64,000 bases of DNA from Tenacibaculum maritimum NCIMB 2154 (GCF_900119795.1 NZ_LT634361.1:186001-250000); one strand, 5' to 3'. Shown: positions 27,645-36,735, counted from the stretch's first letter. The notes: generated by a model from the sequence alone, not told the origin. Translations and numbers: made by a program.

Positions 27645-28544
27645 ATGACTTATAACAAGAAAAAAAATATAACAGTTATTGTATTATCATTGCTAGTTTT
27701 GTTCTTATTGTTTTACTCTTTAAAAAAAACAAGAGATTATTCTAATCTAGATACGATATTTCAGGAAGAAAAAAATGAGTTAAAAAATGAGTTAAGCGAA
27801 ATTATCAAAGATTATACAGATGTTGTTGTAAGGAAAAAGAATTTATCTAAAAGACTTAGAATAGAGCTTAAAAAAATGATAGATTTAAGAGATTCTGTGA
27901 AAAATATAAATGTTAAAAACTATAAGCTAATAGGAAAATATAGAAGGAAAATTATCACATTGGAGCGTCAGAATAGAAATTTATTTGCAAAAGTAGATTC
28001 GTTAAATGTCTTAAATGATGATTTGAAGCAGGAAAATATAGTAGTAAAGGAGGTTTTAAACCAAAAGAAATCAATTAACGAGACTCTCAAAAAAGAAAAT
28101 AGGTTACTCGAAGAAAAACAACGAATATTACAAGCTAAAGTGGCTGGCGCGGGTATTTTGAAAACAGGGTCTATAAAAGTAGCAGCAGTAAAAGAAAGAA
28201 GTAGTGGAAAATTAACTATCACTTCGAAATCTAGAAGAACAGACGCTTTTAAAATTAATTTTGACCTATTAGAAAACCCGTTTTCTGAAGCAGGAAGTAA
28301 ACATGTCTATATTCAAATTAAAGATGAGGATAAAAATGTTGTAGCGCCAAAAGGAAAGATGAAGCTGAAAAATGGAAGCAATGTAGTTTATAGCGATTCT
28401 ATTATCGTAAATTATACAAACCATAAGTTGAGCTTATTGTCTTTAGTTTTAGTAAATAGGGATAATATAAATAAAGGTAAATATACTGTTAGTACATTTG
28501 TAGATGGTGCTTTTTCAGGAAATACAACATTGAAGCTAAAGTAA
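27645..28544 (+). CDS. Membrane-anchored coiled-coil protein, paralogue 2
   Basis: A 299-residue sister of the gene before it. It has the same order of N-terminal membrane helix, coiled coil (GKYRRKIITLERQNRNLF matches the partner closely) and beta domain (FDLLENPF, VYIQIKDEDKNVV, GKYTVSTFVDG). The two proteins share motifs throughout but have diverged widely in the coiled coil, so the duplication is not recent. Function is unknown, and possible hetero-oligomer formation is inference. A strong terminator follows the stop codon. Confidence 0.8.
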   Translation: MTYNKKKNITVIVLSLLVLFLLFYSLKKTRDYSNLDTIFQEEKNELKNELSEIIKDYTDVVVRKKNLSKRLRIELKKMIDLRDSVKNINVKNYKLIGKYRRKIITLERQNRNLFAKVDSLNVLNDDLKQENIVVKEVLNQKKSINETLKKENRLLEEKQRILQAKVAGAGILKTGSIKVAAVKERSSGKLTITSKSRRTDAFKINFDLLENPFSEAGSKHVYIQIKDEDKNVVAPKGKMKLKNGSNVVYSDSIIVNYTNHKLSLLSLVLVNRDNINKGKYTVSTFVDGAFSGNTTLKLK

Positions 28545-28563
28545 CCGTAAAAAAAGCTGTTTT

Positions 28564-28599
28564 AAAGTGAATAATACGTAGTTATTCACTTTTTTTTTT
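28564..28599 (+). terminator. Terminator after the coiled-coil gene pair
   Basis: AAAGTGAATAA (28564-28574) pairs perfectly with TTATTCACTTT (28582-28592), then a run of Ts. Confidence 0.88.
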
Positions 28600-28629
28600 G
28601 ATTCTAGTTAAAAAGTTAAATCCTTATTT

Positions 28630-28637
28630 TATTTTTG
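28630..28637 (+). promoter_or_regulatory. -7 promoter element of glyS
   Basis: TATTTTTG matches TAnnTTTG and ends four bases before the glyS ATG, implying a very short or absent leader. Confidence 0.45.
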
Positions 28638-28641
28638 CGTT

Positions 28642-30189
28642 ATGGCAAAACAAGAAGATCAATTTAAGAAAGTGCTATCACATGCAAAAGAGTATGGATA
28701 TGTATTTCAGTCAAGTGAAATTTATGATGGACTAAGTGCGGTTTATGACTATGCTCAAAATGGAGTAGAGTTGAAAAAAAATATTAGAGATTATTGGTGG
28801 AAAGCAATGGTGCAAATGCATGAAAATATTGTAGGTATAGATGCCTCTATTTTAATGCATCCTACTACTTGGAAAGCTTCAGGGCATGTTGATGCTTTTA
28901 ATGATCCTTTAATAGATAATAAAGATTCTAAGAAAAGGTATAGGGCAGATGTTTTAATTGAAGATTATTGTGCTAAGATTGAAGGGAAAATAGAAAAAGA
29001 GGTTAAAAAAGCAGCGAAGCGATTTGGAGATTCTTTTAATAAAGAAGAGTTTCTTACTACAAATGGGAGAGTTTTAGGATATCAAGAAAAAATAAATACA
29101 ATTTTATCAAGAATGGGCAAATCTTTAGAAAATGAAGATTTAGCTGATGTAAAAGCACTGATAGAAGAATTAGAAATTGCAGATCCGCTAACAGGTTCTA
29201 AAAACTGGACAGATGTAAAACAATTTAACTTGATGTTTGGTACTAAATTAGGAGCTTCTGCGGAAGGGGCAATGGATTTGTATTTACGACCAGAAACGGC
29301 ACAAGGTATTTTTGTGAATTTTGTAAATGTTCAGAAAACAGGTCGTATGAAAATACCTTTTGGAATTGCTCAAACAGGAAAAGCTTTCCGTAATGAAATT
29401 GTTGCACGTCAGTTTATATTTAGAATGCGTGAATTTGAGCAAATGGAAATGCAGTTTTTTGTAAAGCCAGGAACTCAAAAAGAATGGTATGAAAAATGGA
29501 AAGAAACTCGTTTGAAATGGCATTTGTCATTAGGAATGGGTAGTGATAATTATCGTTTTCATGATCATGAAAAATTAGCGCATTATGCTGATGCAGCAGC
29601 AGATATAGAATTTAAATTCCCTTTTGGATTTAAAGAATTGGAAGGAATTCATTCTCGTACTGATTTTGATTTAAAAGCTCATGAGCAATATTCTGGTAAG
29701 AAATTGCAATATTTTGATCATGAAGAAAATAAAAGTTATGTGCCATATGTAGTGGAAACTTCTATTGGTTTAGATAGAATGTTTTTAGCGGTGTTTTCTA
29801 AAGCTTTAGAAGAAGAGACATTGGAAAACGGTACTACTAGAACTGTTCTAAAATTACCTGCAGTATTGGCGCCTGTAAAAGCAGCGATTTTACCTTTAGT
29901 AAAAAAAGATGGTTTGCCTGAGATTGCACGTAAAATTGTAGATGATTTGAAATGGGATTTTAACGTGTCTTATGATGAAAAGGATGCCGTAGGTCGTCGT
30001 TATAGACGTCAAGACGCAAATGGAACTCCTTTTTGTATCACTGTAGATCATGATACCTTGGAAAATAATACGGTTACCATTCGTCATAGAGACTCAATGG
30101 AGCAGAAAAGGGTGAACATAGAAGAAGTAAGAGAAATTATAAAACAAGAGGTGGATATGCGTTCTTGGTTGATGAAAATGGAGAGATAA
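28642..30189 (+). CDS. glyS: Glycyl-tRNA synthetase (alpha2 type)
   Basis: A 515-residue class II synthetase charging tRNA-Gly. It is the single-chain form also found in eukaryotes and archaea rather than the bacterial alpha/beta heterotetramer. Visible are LYLRPETAQGIFVNF, AFRNEIVARQFIFRMREFEQ (motif 2), ETSIGLDRMFLAVF (motif 3) and a C-terminal anticodon-binding domain. Start at ATG 28642. It is a single gene, followed by a long AT-rich hairpin. Confidence 0.96.
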   Translation: MAKQEDQFKKVLSHAKEYGYVFQSSEIYDGLSAVYDYAQNGVELKKNIRDYWWKAMVQMHENIVGIDASILMHPTTWKASGHVDAFNDPLIDNKDSKKRYRADVLIEDYCAKIEGKIEKEVKKAAKRFGDSFNKEEFLTTNGRVLGYQEKINTILSRMGKSLENEDLADVKALIEELEIADPLTGSKNWTDVKQFNLMFGTKLGASAEGAMDLYLRPETAQGIFVNFVNVQKTGRMKIPFGIAQTGKAFRNEIVARQFIFRMREFEQMEMQFFVKPGTQKEWYEKWKETRLKWHLSLGMGSDNYRFHDHEKLAHYADAAADIEFKFPFGFKELEGIHSRTDFDLKAHEQYSGKKLQYFDHEENKSYVPYVVETSIGLDRMFLAVFSKALEEETLENGTTRTVLKLPAVLAPVKAAILPLVKKDGLPEIARKIVDDLKWDFNVSYDEKDAVGRRYRRQDANGTPFCITVDHDTLENNTVTIRHRDSMEQKRVNIEEVREIIKQEVDMRSWLMKMER

Positions 30190-30190
30190 C

Positions 30191-30230
30191 AATTTAAATA
30201 CCATCAAATTTTTGATGGTATTTAAATTTT
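30191..30230 (+). terminator. Hairpin terminator after glyS
   Basis: AATTTAAATACCATCAAA pairs with TTTGATGGTATTTAAATT (18-base arms) almost directly after the stop at 30189, followed by Ts. Confidence 0.8.
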
Positions 30231-30244
30231 AAAACCTATTTGAA

Positions 30245-30469
30245 ATGAAAATAATTATAAAAATTCTATTTATAATTTTTATTTTATGGATGGCTTTGGG
30301 AGGATACCTCTTGAATGTTGAGCATCCTAAAGGGCAAATTATAATGGGGTTAGGAGTTTTGTATATGGCTTTTATTTTAATGCCTATATTTATTTATTAT
30401 AGATATAAAGACGGTAAATATAAGAAGTACATACTAAATGATAAGAAAATTAAGGAATGGATGAAATAA
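30245..30469 (+). CDS. Small two-helix membrane protein, hypothetical
   Basis: A 74-residue protein with two hydrophobic segments (about 4-22 and 31-52), a Gly-rich turn, and a short very basic tail (YRYKDGKYKKYILNDKK). Start at ATG 30245; an ATG-to-stop frame with clear membrane character and its own terminator supports a real gene. I do not recognise the family. The basic tail predicts a cytoplasmic C terminus by the positive-inside rule. Confidence 0.65.
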   Translation: MKIIIKILFIIFILWMALGGYLLNVEHPKGQIIMGLGVLYMAFILMPIFIYYRYKDGKYKKYILNDKKIKEWMK

Positions 30470-30501
30470 AAAAAGACTGCCAATTTTGGCAGCCTTTTTT
30501 T
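30470..30501. terminator. Bidirectional terminator
   Basis: CTGCCA and TGGCAG around an ATTT-type loop, with A and T runs on either side. It can end both the small membrane protein gene and the convergent SGNH lipoprotein gene. Confidence 0.82.
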
Positions 30502-30521
30502 ATAATATTGTTTCCTCTTTT

Positions 30522-32165
30522 CTACTTTAAAGTAGGGGAGTAATTTGTTGGGTAATCATCTGCTTTTGCTAAGCCATCTGTAGCTTCCTTAAAGTTAGAG
30601 CCATATTGGTTGTCAATAGCTTCTAGCATCTTATTGGCCATTAGTGCATATCCTCTAGCAGTTAAATGCACCCCATCTAAGCTAATTAAACCACCAAGAA
30701 CGAACTCTGTAGTTAAAATATAGTTATCAAATGCGATCCCATTAGTTGCTGCTTGTTTTAACAAAGCATTGAAATCAACAAAAGCTAATTCTTTAGCTTC
30801 AGAAACGTTTTTAATCGTTTCATTATAGTTATCAGTAGCTTGTTTTACAATTTCTGCTTCCTCTTTTGTTAGCACCCATTTATCAGCTAAAGGTAACGTA
30901 ATTCCTTCGGTAGAAAATTGATTAGCTAATGCTTCTGTAATAAGAGGATTTACATTCATCAGGGCTTCAGCTGCATCTTTATTAACTGTTCCAATAATAC
31001 TGCTACTCGGTAATACTAATAAGTCTTCAGGAGTAGCTGGTCTAGCTTGTCCGTATTGTTGACCTAAAAGCTGAGCTACCAATGGAGCCGCTTGAGCAGG
31101 TAAGCCTAAAGATTGAATGAACCCAATAAAAGCAGTATTGTTAGGATTTCCTAAAACACTACTAATGGTAGCAGATAAGTCAGCTAAATTTTTGTCTTTA
31201 ATCACAACAGGACTTGCTTTTTTAGTCGAAAACTGAACAATTCTGTTCGGTTGATTTATTGCAGGATCTGCGTAAATTTGATTCAATGCTCCATAAACGA
31301 CATTCAGCGTTGGAATTTGTGATGCAAATTCCAGATTTGTAGGGTCAAGAGGAGCGTGAGGAACTGTAGTAAAATAGGGAAATGATGTTACATATGGTAA
31401 ATTTGCTACAACTCCTTTTGCATTAGGAACTTGCGTTAGTGTATTTACAATTGCATTAAAGGCGGTATCAAAGGTAGTTTTAGGAGTAATAGCAGTGGGA
31501 TCTATCCCTCCTGCAATAGCATAGTCGAGCAAATCATTTCCTCCAATCTCAGATAAAGAGAAAAAAGTAGGTTGTTTAGATGCTATTTCAGCAATTAATG
31601 TAGGTTGTGTCGGATTCATTCTTACAAAATACGGGTTTGCTGTTCTCGGTACTGTAGCTAGTCCAGCAGGATTGCCATATCCAGGAGCTAAGAAATGAAT
31701 ACTTTTTGCACCAGGAATTCCATAGTTTTTAAAATTAGGAGCATTTTCTGCAGGAACTCCCACTATTGTACTAGGTAGTTTGTTTAATAAGGTTGGTACT
31801 TTTCCATTAAAATAAAATCTAGGATTAAGGACTACTTGCCCGTTGCTAGACATTCCTCCTGTATTATCGTTCATTAGAGGTTGCGTAAAAGCTTCTCCAT
31901 TCGCCATTGCGAATTTTGAAGACATAATATTAGGAAAAGAATTTTTCTGCCCTGCTTTAAATAAAGCGCCATCAGTAAAACCAGCAGAAAAAGAAGCGCC
32001 TACCGCGATGTAGTTTGAGAAGTCTGCAGAACCTGCTGTTAGAACAACTCTAGGTGGTGCAGGGGTATTATCTAAAATTGGATCTAAATCATTATTTATA
32101 TCACAGGCAACCAATCCAGTAAAAAGGATTGGTAACCAACTGTATTTGAATTTCATTTTTTTCAT
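30522..32165 (-). CDS. SGNH/GDSL-type hydrolase lipoprotein paired with a TonB receptor
   Basis: A 547-residue lipoprotein (lipobox GLVAC, Cys21) with the SGNH hydrolase fold. Block I reads VGASFSAG, with the nucleophile Ser58 in a GAS rather than GDS context. Block III is GGNDLL, and block V is LDGVHLTARGY with Asp497 and His500. The triad and oxyanion residues appear intact, so esterase activity is plausible. A long insertion with many Pro/Asn loops separates the blocks. It lies three bases after the receptor gene in the same operon, so it probably processes or binds the receptor's ligand at the cell surface (inference). Confidence 0.85.
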   Translation of the reverse strand: MKKMKFKYSWLPILFTGLVACDINNDLDPILDNTPAPPRVVLTAGSADFSNYIAVGASFSAGFTDGALFKAGQKNSFPNIMSSKFAMANGEAFTQPLMNDNTGGMSSNGQVVLNPRFYFNGKVPTLLNKLPSTIVGVPAENAPNFKNYGIPGAKSIHFLAPGYGNPAGLATVPRTANPYFVRMNPTQPTLIAEIASKQPTFFSLSEIGGNDLLDYAIAGGIDPTAITPKTTFDTAFNAIVNTLTQVPNAKGVVANLPYVTSFPYFTTVPHAPLDPTNLEFASQIPTLNVVYGALNQIYADPAINQPNRIVQFSTKKASPVVIKDKNLADLSATISSVLGNPNNTAFIGFIQSLGLPAQAAPLVAQLLGQQYGQARPATPEDLLVLPSSSIIGTVNKDAAEALMNVNPLITEALANQFSTEGITLPLADKWVLTKEEAEIVKQATDNYNETIKNVSEAKELAFVDFNALLKQAATNGIAFDNYILTTEFVLGGLISLDGVHLTARGYALMANKMLEAIDNQYGSNFKEATDGLAKADDYPTNYSPTLK

Positions 32166-32168
32166 TTT

Positions 32169-34976
32169 TTAGTTATTAATTGTCCAAGAAATAAAGAATT
32201 GAGAGCCTATTGCTCCAATACCAGGGGCACTGAAGTATTCTTTTCCTGTTAAGTTAGCGCCACCTAATTTGAACACTGATTTCCAAGTAGGAACTCTATA
32301 ATTTATTTGCGCATCTAATACGGTTCTAGCATCTATTGTTCCTTCTAAAAAAGAAGATTCCCAATAGAAATCATTTTGCCATCTAGCACTAATGTTGAAG
32401 CCAAAATTTTTAAATAAATCGTTTTTACCAAACTGTAATTTTACTTTATGTTCAGGAGTGTTAAATCCAGCATCAAAATCAGGGTCAGTAGCCTGGTTAA
32501 AATCAAATTTAGACCATGTATAGTTAAAACCTAGATTAAAACCATTGAAAACTTTAGTACTTAACCCTAAGCCCACCCCATAGGAAGTAATGTCAGCAGC
32601 AGAGTTTGTTCTAAGAGCAACACCTTCGAAGTCACCATTTTGTAGAGCTAGTAAAGCTAATTGACCTTGGGTTATGTTAGGAATATTACTAGGAGCAGTA
32701 CTACCTACAACTCCATAGAAAGGAGTAACTACGTTTTTAACAGCAATGAAATCTCTATAGTCGTTGAAGTATGCACTGAAATCAATTCCTAATTTGTTTT
32801 CAAAGATGTTAATAGCACCGCGATAACCAACTTCATAAGAAGTTACTTTTTCAGGTTTTACTAAATTGAAATTAGATTTCTGGAATGTTCCATTGTTTAC
32901 AGAGCTTTCAGAGAAAGAATTGGTAAAAGCGTCTCTACCAGTATAGGTAGTCGTAGCTCCTAAACCAGATAGTGATTGACCTATAGGACTAACACTAACA
33001 GGCAAAGAAGTAAAACGGTCTAAATTTTCATCAGTAGTACCAATTAAAGTACCAGCACCTGTAGCCAAACCTATATATTGATCTTGAGTGGTAGGGTTTC
33101 TAAAGCCTGTTTGAAAAGAAGCTCTAAAGTTATGGTTTTTAGTTTCTCCACCAGCATAAGCTAAAGATATACGAGGAGATACATTTCCTTTGAAGTTTTT
33201 AGATTTGTCATAACGCCCTGAAGCTGTAAATTTTAATCTGTCTTCTGCGAATTTTTTCTGTAATTGTGTATATACACCATATTCGTCGTACTTTATTTTT
33301 CCATCGTAATCCGTAAAAATAGTTCCGAATGAGTTCAAAGCAAATTGCCTGTATGATCCTCCTACTTGAATTTCAGCCCAATCAATGTAGTCACGAAGAT
33401 TTAGATTTGCATCGATATGATATAAGCTTGTTTGATCTTGGAATTTAGCTCCAGTCGCTAAGTTAGGGTCATTGATAACTTTATTGAATGCTGCTTGAAA
33501 CTCTGGAGTTCCAGGAATCAAACGCCCAGTATCTGCTGCAACTCTAGCTTTTGCATGAGCTGAAGAAGTCGTAATCGTTGGATTTGAAAGAACTTCAGCA
33601 GCATAGGCTTCGATATAATCTTTAAACCAATCTTCATCAGATTTCCAAGCTCTATTAACATTTATTGCGGCAAATCGAGTATCGTAAGAATCTCCTGCAT
33701 CTTCGCCAGTATAATAACCCCTTACAAAGAAATTTTTCCCTTTAAATTCTAATTTATGTTGTTCCATAAAAAAGTTAGCAATATTGTATCTGTTTTGGCC
33801 TTGGTAAATGGTATTACCTGTACCATATTTAGAGTTCCATATGATTTCTAAACGATCATTTCCCCAAGGGCGATAGTGTAAAGATCCTCCAAATTTGATG
33901 CTTTTTGCCTCATTACTCATTAAATCTACTTCATTATATCCTGTTCTGCTAACTCTCACATTTGGTATTATTCCTAGTCCAGATGCGGTTCTTATGTTGG
34001 TAGCAACTTCATCACCATAAACATTTAAACCATCAAAATCCAATGTAGAGTTTCTGTCGCCAGGAGCGTGAACGCCACCTACTCCAGTGGTATTTCTATA
34101 ATCAGTTGCATGCCATTCTTCTCCTTTTAAGAAAGAGAGGGTTGCCTTTGCTGCAAACTTATTATCAAAAGCATGAGCCATACGAATGCTCGTGTCATAA
34201 AAAGGATTATCCCCAGAAGCTTGTTGACTTGTATATCCTGTTTTATAAACAAAGCTAATTCCTTGGTCATCAAAAGGGTTTTTACTAGTCATTAACATAA
34301 TACCATTGAAAGCATTTGCACCATAAAGTGCAGAAGCAGCTCCTGGTAATATCTCAACAGTTTTTACATCTAATTCAGACATTCCTAATAAATTTCCTAA
34401 GGCAAAATTTAAAGCAGGAGATGAGTTATCCATTCCGTCAACTAGCTGAACAAAACGTTCATTTGCAAAAGAAGCAAATCCACGAGTGTTTACAGATTTA
34501 AAGGTTAAGCCACTTGCATTGATATCCACTCCCTTTAAATTTTCTAATCCATCATAAAAAGAAGGAGAAGCAGTATTTTTGATTGCTCTAGAATCAAAGC
34601 GTTCAATGGTTACAGGAGATTCCATTACGCGTTCTGGAGTTCTAGAAGCAGAAACAACAACTTCGTCCAAGGACGTTGCATTTTCCGTTAAACTAACTGT
34701 AACTTTTTGGTTTTTTTTGGTAATTTTAACTGTTTTTGTTTGATAACCTAGAGAAGAAATTTCAATAGAAAAAGGAGGTGTATCAGTTACTTTTAACGTA
34801 AAATTCCCATCGAAATCAGTGGAAGTACCCACAGCCTTTCTGGAAACTTTAATGTTAGCTCCTGGTAAGGGGCCTCCCATAGAAGCATCGTTTACCGTAC
34901 CGGTAACCGTAGTTTGTGCAAACATAATAGCACTACCAAAGAGTGCAAATGTAGCAAGCAATAGTCTTTTTATCAT
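32169..34976 (-). CDS. TonB-dependent outer membrane receptor with carboxypeptidase-regulatory-like domain
   Basis: A 935-residue receptor with a signal peptide (to AQ, about residue 21), a carboxypeptidase-regulatory-like domain (to about 105, VTGTVNDASMGGPLPGANIK), a plug (about 117-230, including VNTRGFASFANERFVQLVDG) and a C-terminal beta barrel. It has the Bacteroidota receptor architecture. The SGNH lipoprotein gene follows with only a three-base gap, defining a receptor/lipoprotein operon. The ligand is not deducible. TATTTTG on the minus strand (35003-35009) is a near-consensus promoter element. Confidence 0.93.
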   Translation of the reverse strand: MIKRLLLATFALFGSAIMFAQTTVTGTVNDASMGGPLPGANIKVSRKAVGTSTDFDGNFTLKVTDTPPFSIEISSLGYQTKTVKITKKNQKVTVSLTENATSLDEVVVSASRTPERVMESPVTIERFDSRAIKNTASPSFYDGLENLKGVDINASGLTFKSVNTRGFASFANERFVQLVDGMDNSSPALNFALGNLLGMSELDVKTVEILPGAASALYGANAFNGIMLMTSKNPFDDQGISFVYKTGYTSQQASGDNPFYDTSIRMAHAFDNKFAAKATLSFLKGEEWHATDYRNTTGVGGVHAPGDRNSTLDFDGLNVYGDEVATNIRTASGLGIIPNVRVSRTGYNEVDLMSNEAKSIKFGGSLHYRPWGNDRLEIIWNSKYGTGNTIYQGQNRYNIANFFMEQHKLEFKGKNFFVRGYYTGEDAGDSYDTRFAAINVNRAWKSDEDWFKDYIEAYAAEVLSNPTITTSSAHAKARVAADTGRLIPGTPEFQAAFNKVINDPNLATGAKFQDQTSLYHIDANLNLRDYIDWAEIQVGGSYRQFALNSFGTIFTDYDGKIKYDEYGVYTQLQKKFAEDRLKFTASGRYDKSKNFKGNVSPRISLAYAGGETKNHNFRASFQTGFRNPTTQDQYIGLATGAGTLIGTTDENLDRFTSLPVSVSPIGQSLSGLGATTTYTGRDAFTNSFSESSVNNGTFQKSNFNLVKPEKVTSYEVGYRGAINIFENKLGIDFSAYFNDYRDFIAVKNVVTPFYGVVGSTAPSNIPNITQGQLALLALQNGDFEGVALRTNSAADITSYGVGLGLSTKVFNGFNLGFNYTWSKFDFNQATDPDFDAGFNTPEHKVKLQFGKNDLFKNFGFNISARWQNDFYWESSFLEGTIDARTVLDAQINYRVPTWKSVFKLGGANLTGKEYFSAPGIGAIGSQFFISWTINN

Positions 34977-35113
34977 AATATATAAAATTTGTTAACTAGT
35001 TGCAAAATACAATTTTTTTTTATTTGTAAAATAATTAACATTAATTTTTGTGATTTTAACATACTTAATGGTTTTTTTTTATTAAAGTAATAATCTTTGT
35101 CAATTAAATTTTC

Positions 35114-35143
35114 TTTGCTAAAAAAATAGAAAATGTACCTTTG
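35114..35143 (+). promoter_or_regulatory. Promoter of ribF
   Basis: TTTG (35114-35117), 18 bases, TACCTTTG (35136-35143). Both elements of the Bacteroidota consensus are present. The upstream TTG at 35141 lies inside the -7 element and so cannot be the translational start. Confidence 0.7.
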
Positions 35144-35161
35144 CGAAAAAACTTTTCAGCG

Positions 35162-36106
35162 TTGGAAATTATCCATTCACTTTCTAATTATAGCGGAAAC
35201 GAAGAAACCGTTGTAACCATAGGTACCTTTGATGGCGTTCATATAGGTCATCAGCAAATTATCAAACGTTTAGTCGATACGGCTAAAAAAGCGAATAAAA
35301 AATCTATTTTACTGACCTTTTTTCCGCATCCGAGGATGGTATTACAAAAAGAAGCTTCAATAGCATTAATAAATACCATTGATGAAAGGGCTTATTTTTT
35401 GCAGAAGACAGGGTTAGATTATTTAATTATTCATCCTTTTAACAAAGAGTTTTCTAGGCTAACAGCATTAGATTTTGTGAGAAACATATTAGTAAATCAG
35501 TTAAATACAACAACGTTGATTATCGGATACGATCATCATTTCGGTAAAAATAGAGAAGGAAACATAGAGCAACTTAGAGAGTATAGTTATTTGTATGATT
35601 TTGAGATAGAAGAAATTTCTGCACAAGATATTGATGATGTAGCGGTTAGTTCTACGAAAATTAGAAAAGCATTGATTTCAGGAGAATTAAAAACGGCAAA
35701 TCAATATTTAGGATATTGTTTTCCAATACAAGGAAAAGTAGTGAAAGGAAGACAATTAGGAACTAAAATAGGTTTCCCAACAGCAAATATTGAAGTAAAA
35801 GAAAAGTATAAATTGATACCAAGATTAGGGGTATATACAGTCAAGTCTATCATAGACGGCGAAGAGCTTTTTGGGATGATGAATATAGGAGATAGACCTA
35901 CTGTTAATGGAGAGAAACAAACTATTGAAGTTCATTATTTTAACTTTGATAAAGATTTATATGGGAAGGATATAACTGTAGAATTACTTTACTTTTTGAG
36001 GGATGAACAAAAGTTCGATTCGATAGAAGCTCTTATTGAGCAGTTGAGAATAGACGAAGCAGCTTCAAAAACCTATATAAAGGTGTTTTTAGAAGCAAAA
36101 AACTAA
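35162..36106 (+). CDS. ribF: Bifunctional riboflavin kinase / FAD synthetase
   Basis: Makes FMN and FAD from riboflavin in two ATP-dependent steps. With the TTG at 35162 the protein is 314 residues. The N-terminal FAD synthetase domain has GTFDGVHIGHQQ and the SSTKIRKALISGEL motif; the C-terminal riboflavin kinase domain has KGRQLGTKIGFPTANI and YGVY/MNIGDRPT-type elements. The longer frame from TTG 35141 is unlikely because that codon overlaps the -7 promoter box. The product then starts MEIIHSL, matching the family N terminus well. Confidence 0.93.
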   Translation: MEIIHSLSNYSGNEETVVTIGTFDGVHIGHQQIIKRLVDTAKKANKKSILLTFFPHPRMVLQKEASIALINTIDERAYFLQKTGLDYLIIHPFNKEFSRLTALDFVRNILVNQLNTTTLIIGYDHHFGKNREGNIEQLREYSYLYDFEIEEISAQDIDDVAVSSTKIRKALISGELKTANQYLGYCFPIQGKVVKGRQLGTKIGFPTANIEVKEKYKLIPRLGVYTVKSIIDGEELFGMMNIGDRPTVNGEKQTIEVHYFNFDKDLYGKDITVELLYFLRDEQKFDSIEALIEQLRIDEAASKTYIKVFLEAKN

Positions 36107-36489
36107 TTGTCGAACACAAATTTCATCATTAAAATGAAAAATAATTTATTATCGGAATAATTTTATCATTAATACTTCGTTATTAAACGATATAAGTACG
36201 TTAGTAATCCCAAATATAATGTTATATAGAAATGAGTTCTGTTAATTAAAAGTTAAAGGGCTAGTTAGTTTTTATCTACATACTTTTTATATAGTAAAAG
36301 TAAGTTGTAACTCAAAAAAGTTACGCCTAGAGCTATTTATTTCTTTACAGTTTGTCCCCCGAGACGTAATAAATAATAAATAGAGCTAAAAGACGTAACT
36401 CGACCACAAAAGTAACGGTTTAAAAAAAGAGATTAATGACTTACTTGTGATTATAGAGTCAATATGTTTTTTCTATTTTGTGTTAAAAC
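36107..36489. other. Gene-free 383-base stretch with short inverted and direct repeats
   Basis: No gene. GTAAC or its complement GTTAC occurs at 36307, 36320, 36395 and 36412, and AGACGTAA occurs twice (36362-36369 and 36391-36398). GTTACG (36320-36325) and CGTAAC (36394-36399) bracket an imperfect 80-base stem-loop whose arms also share ATTTATT/AATAAAT. The first half is AT-rich, without clear signals. The stretch ends just before a small XRE regulator gene. Confidence 0.55.
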
Positions 36490-36720
36490 ATGGGGATGCT
36501 TTTAAGGGATGAAATTTTATTAAAAAAAATAGCACTTTGCATTAAAAAACTACGATATGAACATAGAGTCACATTGAGTGATTTCTATATAGATACGGGA
36601 ATTCATTTAGCAAGAATAGAGCAAGGTAAAACGAACTTAACGATTTTCACTCTCCAGAAAATATGTGATTATTTCAATATAACTTTTATAGATTTTTTTA
36701 AAATGCTGGAAGAAATTTGA
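36490..36720 (+). CDS. Small XRE-family helix-turn-helix regulator
   Basis: A 76-residue DNA-binding protein consisting of one XRE-type HTH (residues about 10-70): IALCIKKLRYEHRVTLSDF, then TGIHLARIEQGKTNLTIFTL as the recognition-helix region. No sensor or oligomerisation domain is present. Start ATG 36490; a second ATG at 36496 is equally possible. It sits alone between ribF and serS, downstream of a repeat-rich intergenic region that could hold its operator. Such small regulators are often found in mobile elements, but no mobile genes are nearby. Confidence 0.85.
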   Translation: MGMLLRDEILLKKIALCIKKLRYEHRVTLSDFYIDTGIHLARIEQGKTNLTIFTLQKICDYFNITFIDFFKMLEEI

Positions 36721-36735
36721 GCTACTAAAAACAAA

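Noticed and set aside
36107-36489. Riboswitch or phage attachment site near ribF
   Set aside because: The structured part lies downstream of ribF, not in its leader, and lacks FMN-riboswitch sequence. No integrase, tRNA or direct-repeat boundaries suggest an attachment site.
36490-36720. Toxin-antitoxin antitoxin
   Set aside because: The XRE protein has no adjacent small toxin frame on either strand; the next gene is serS with its own promoter.
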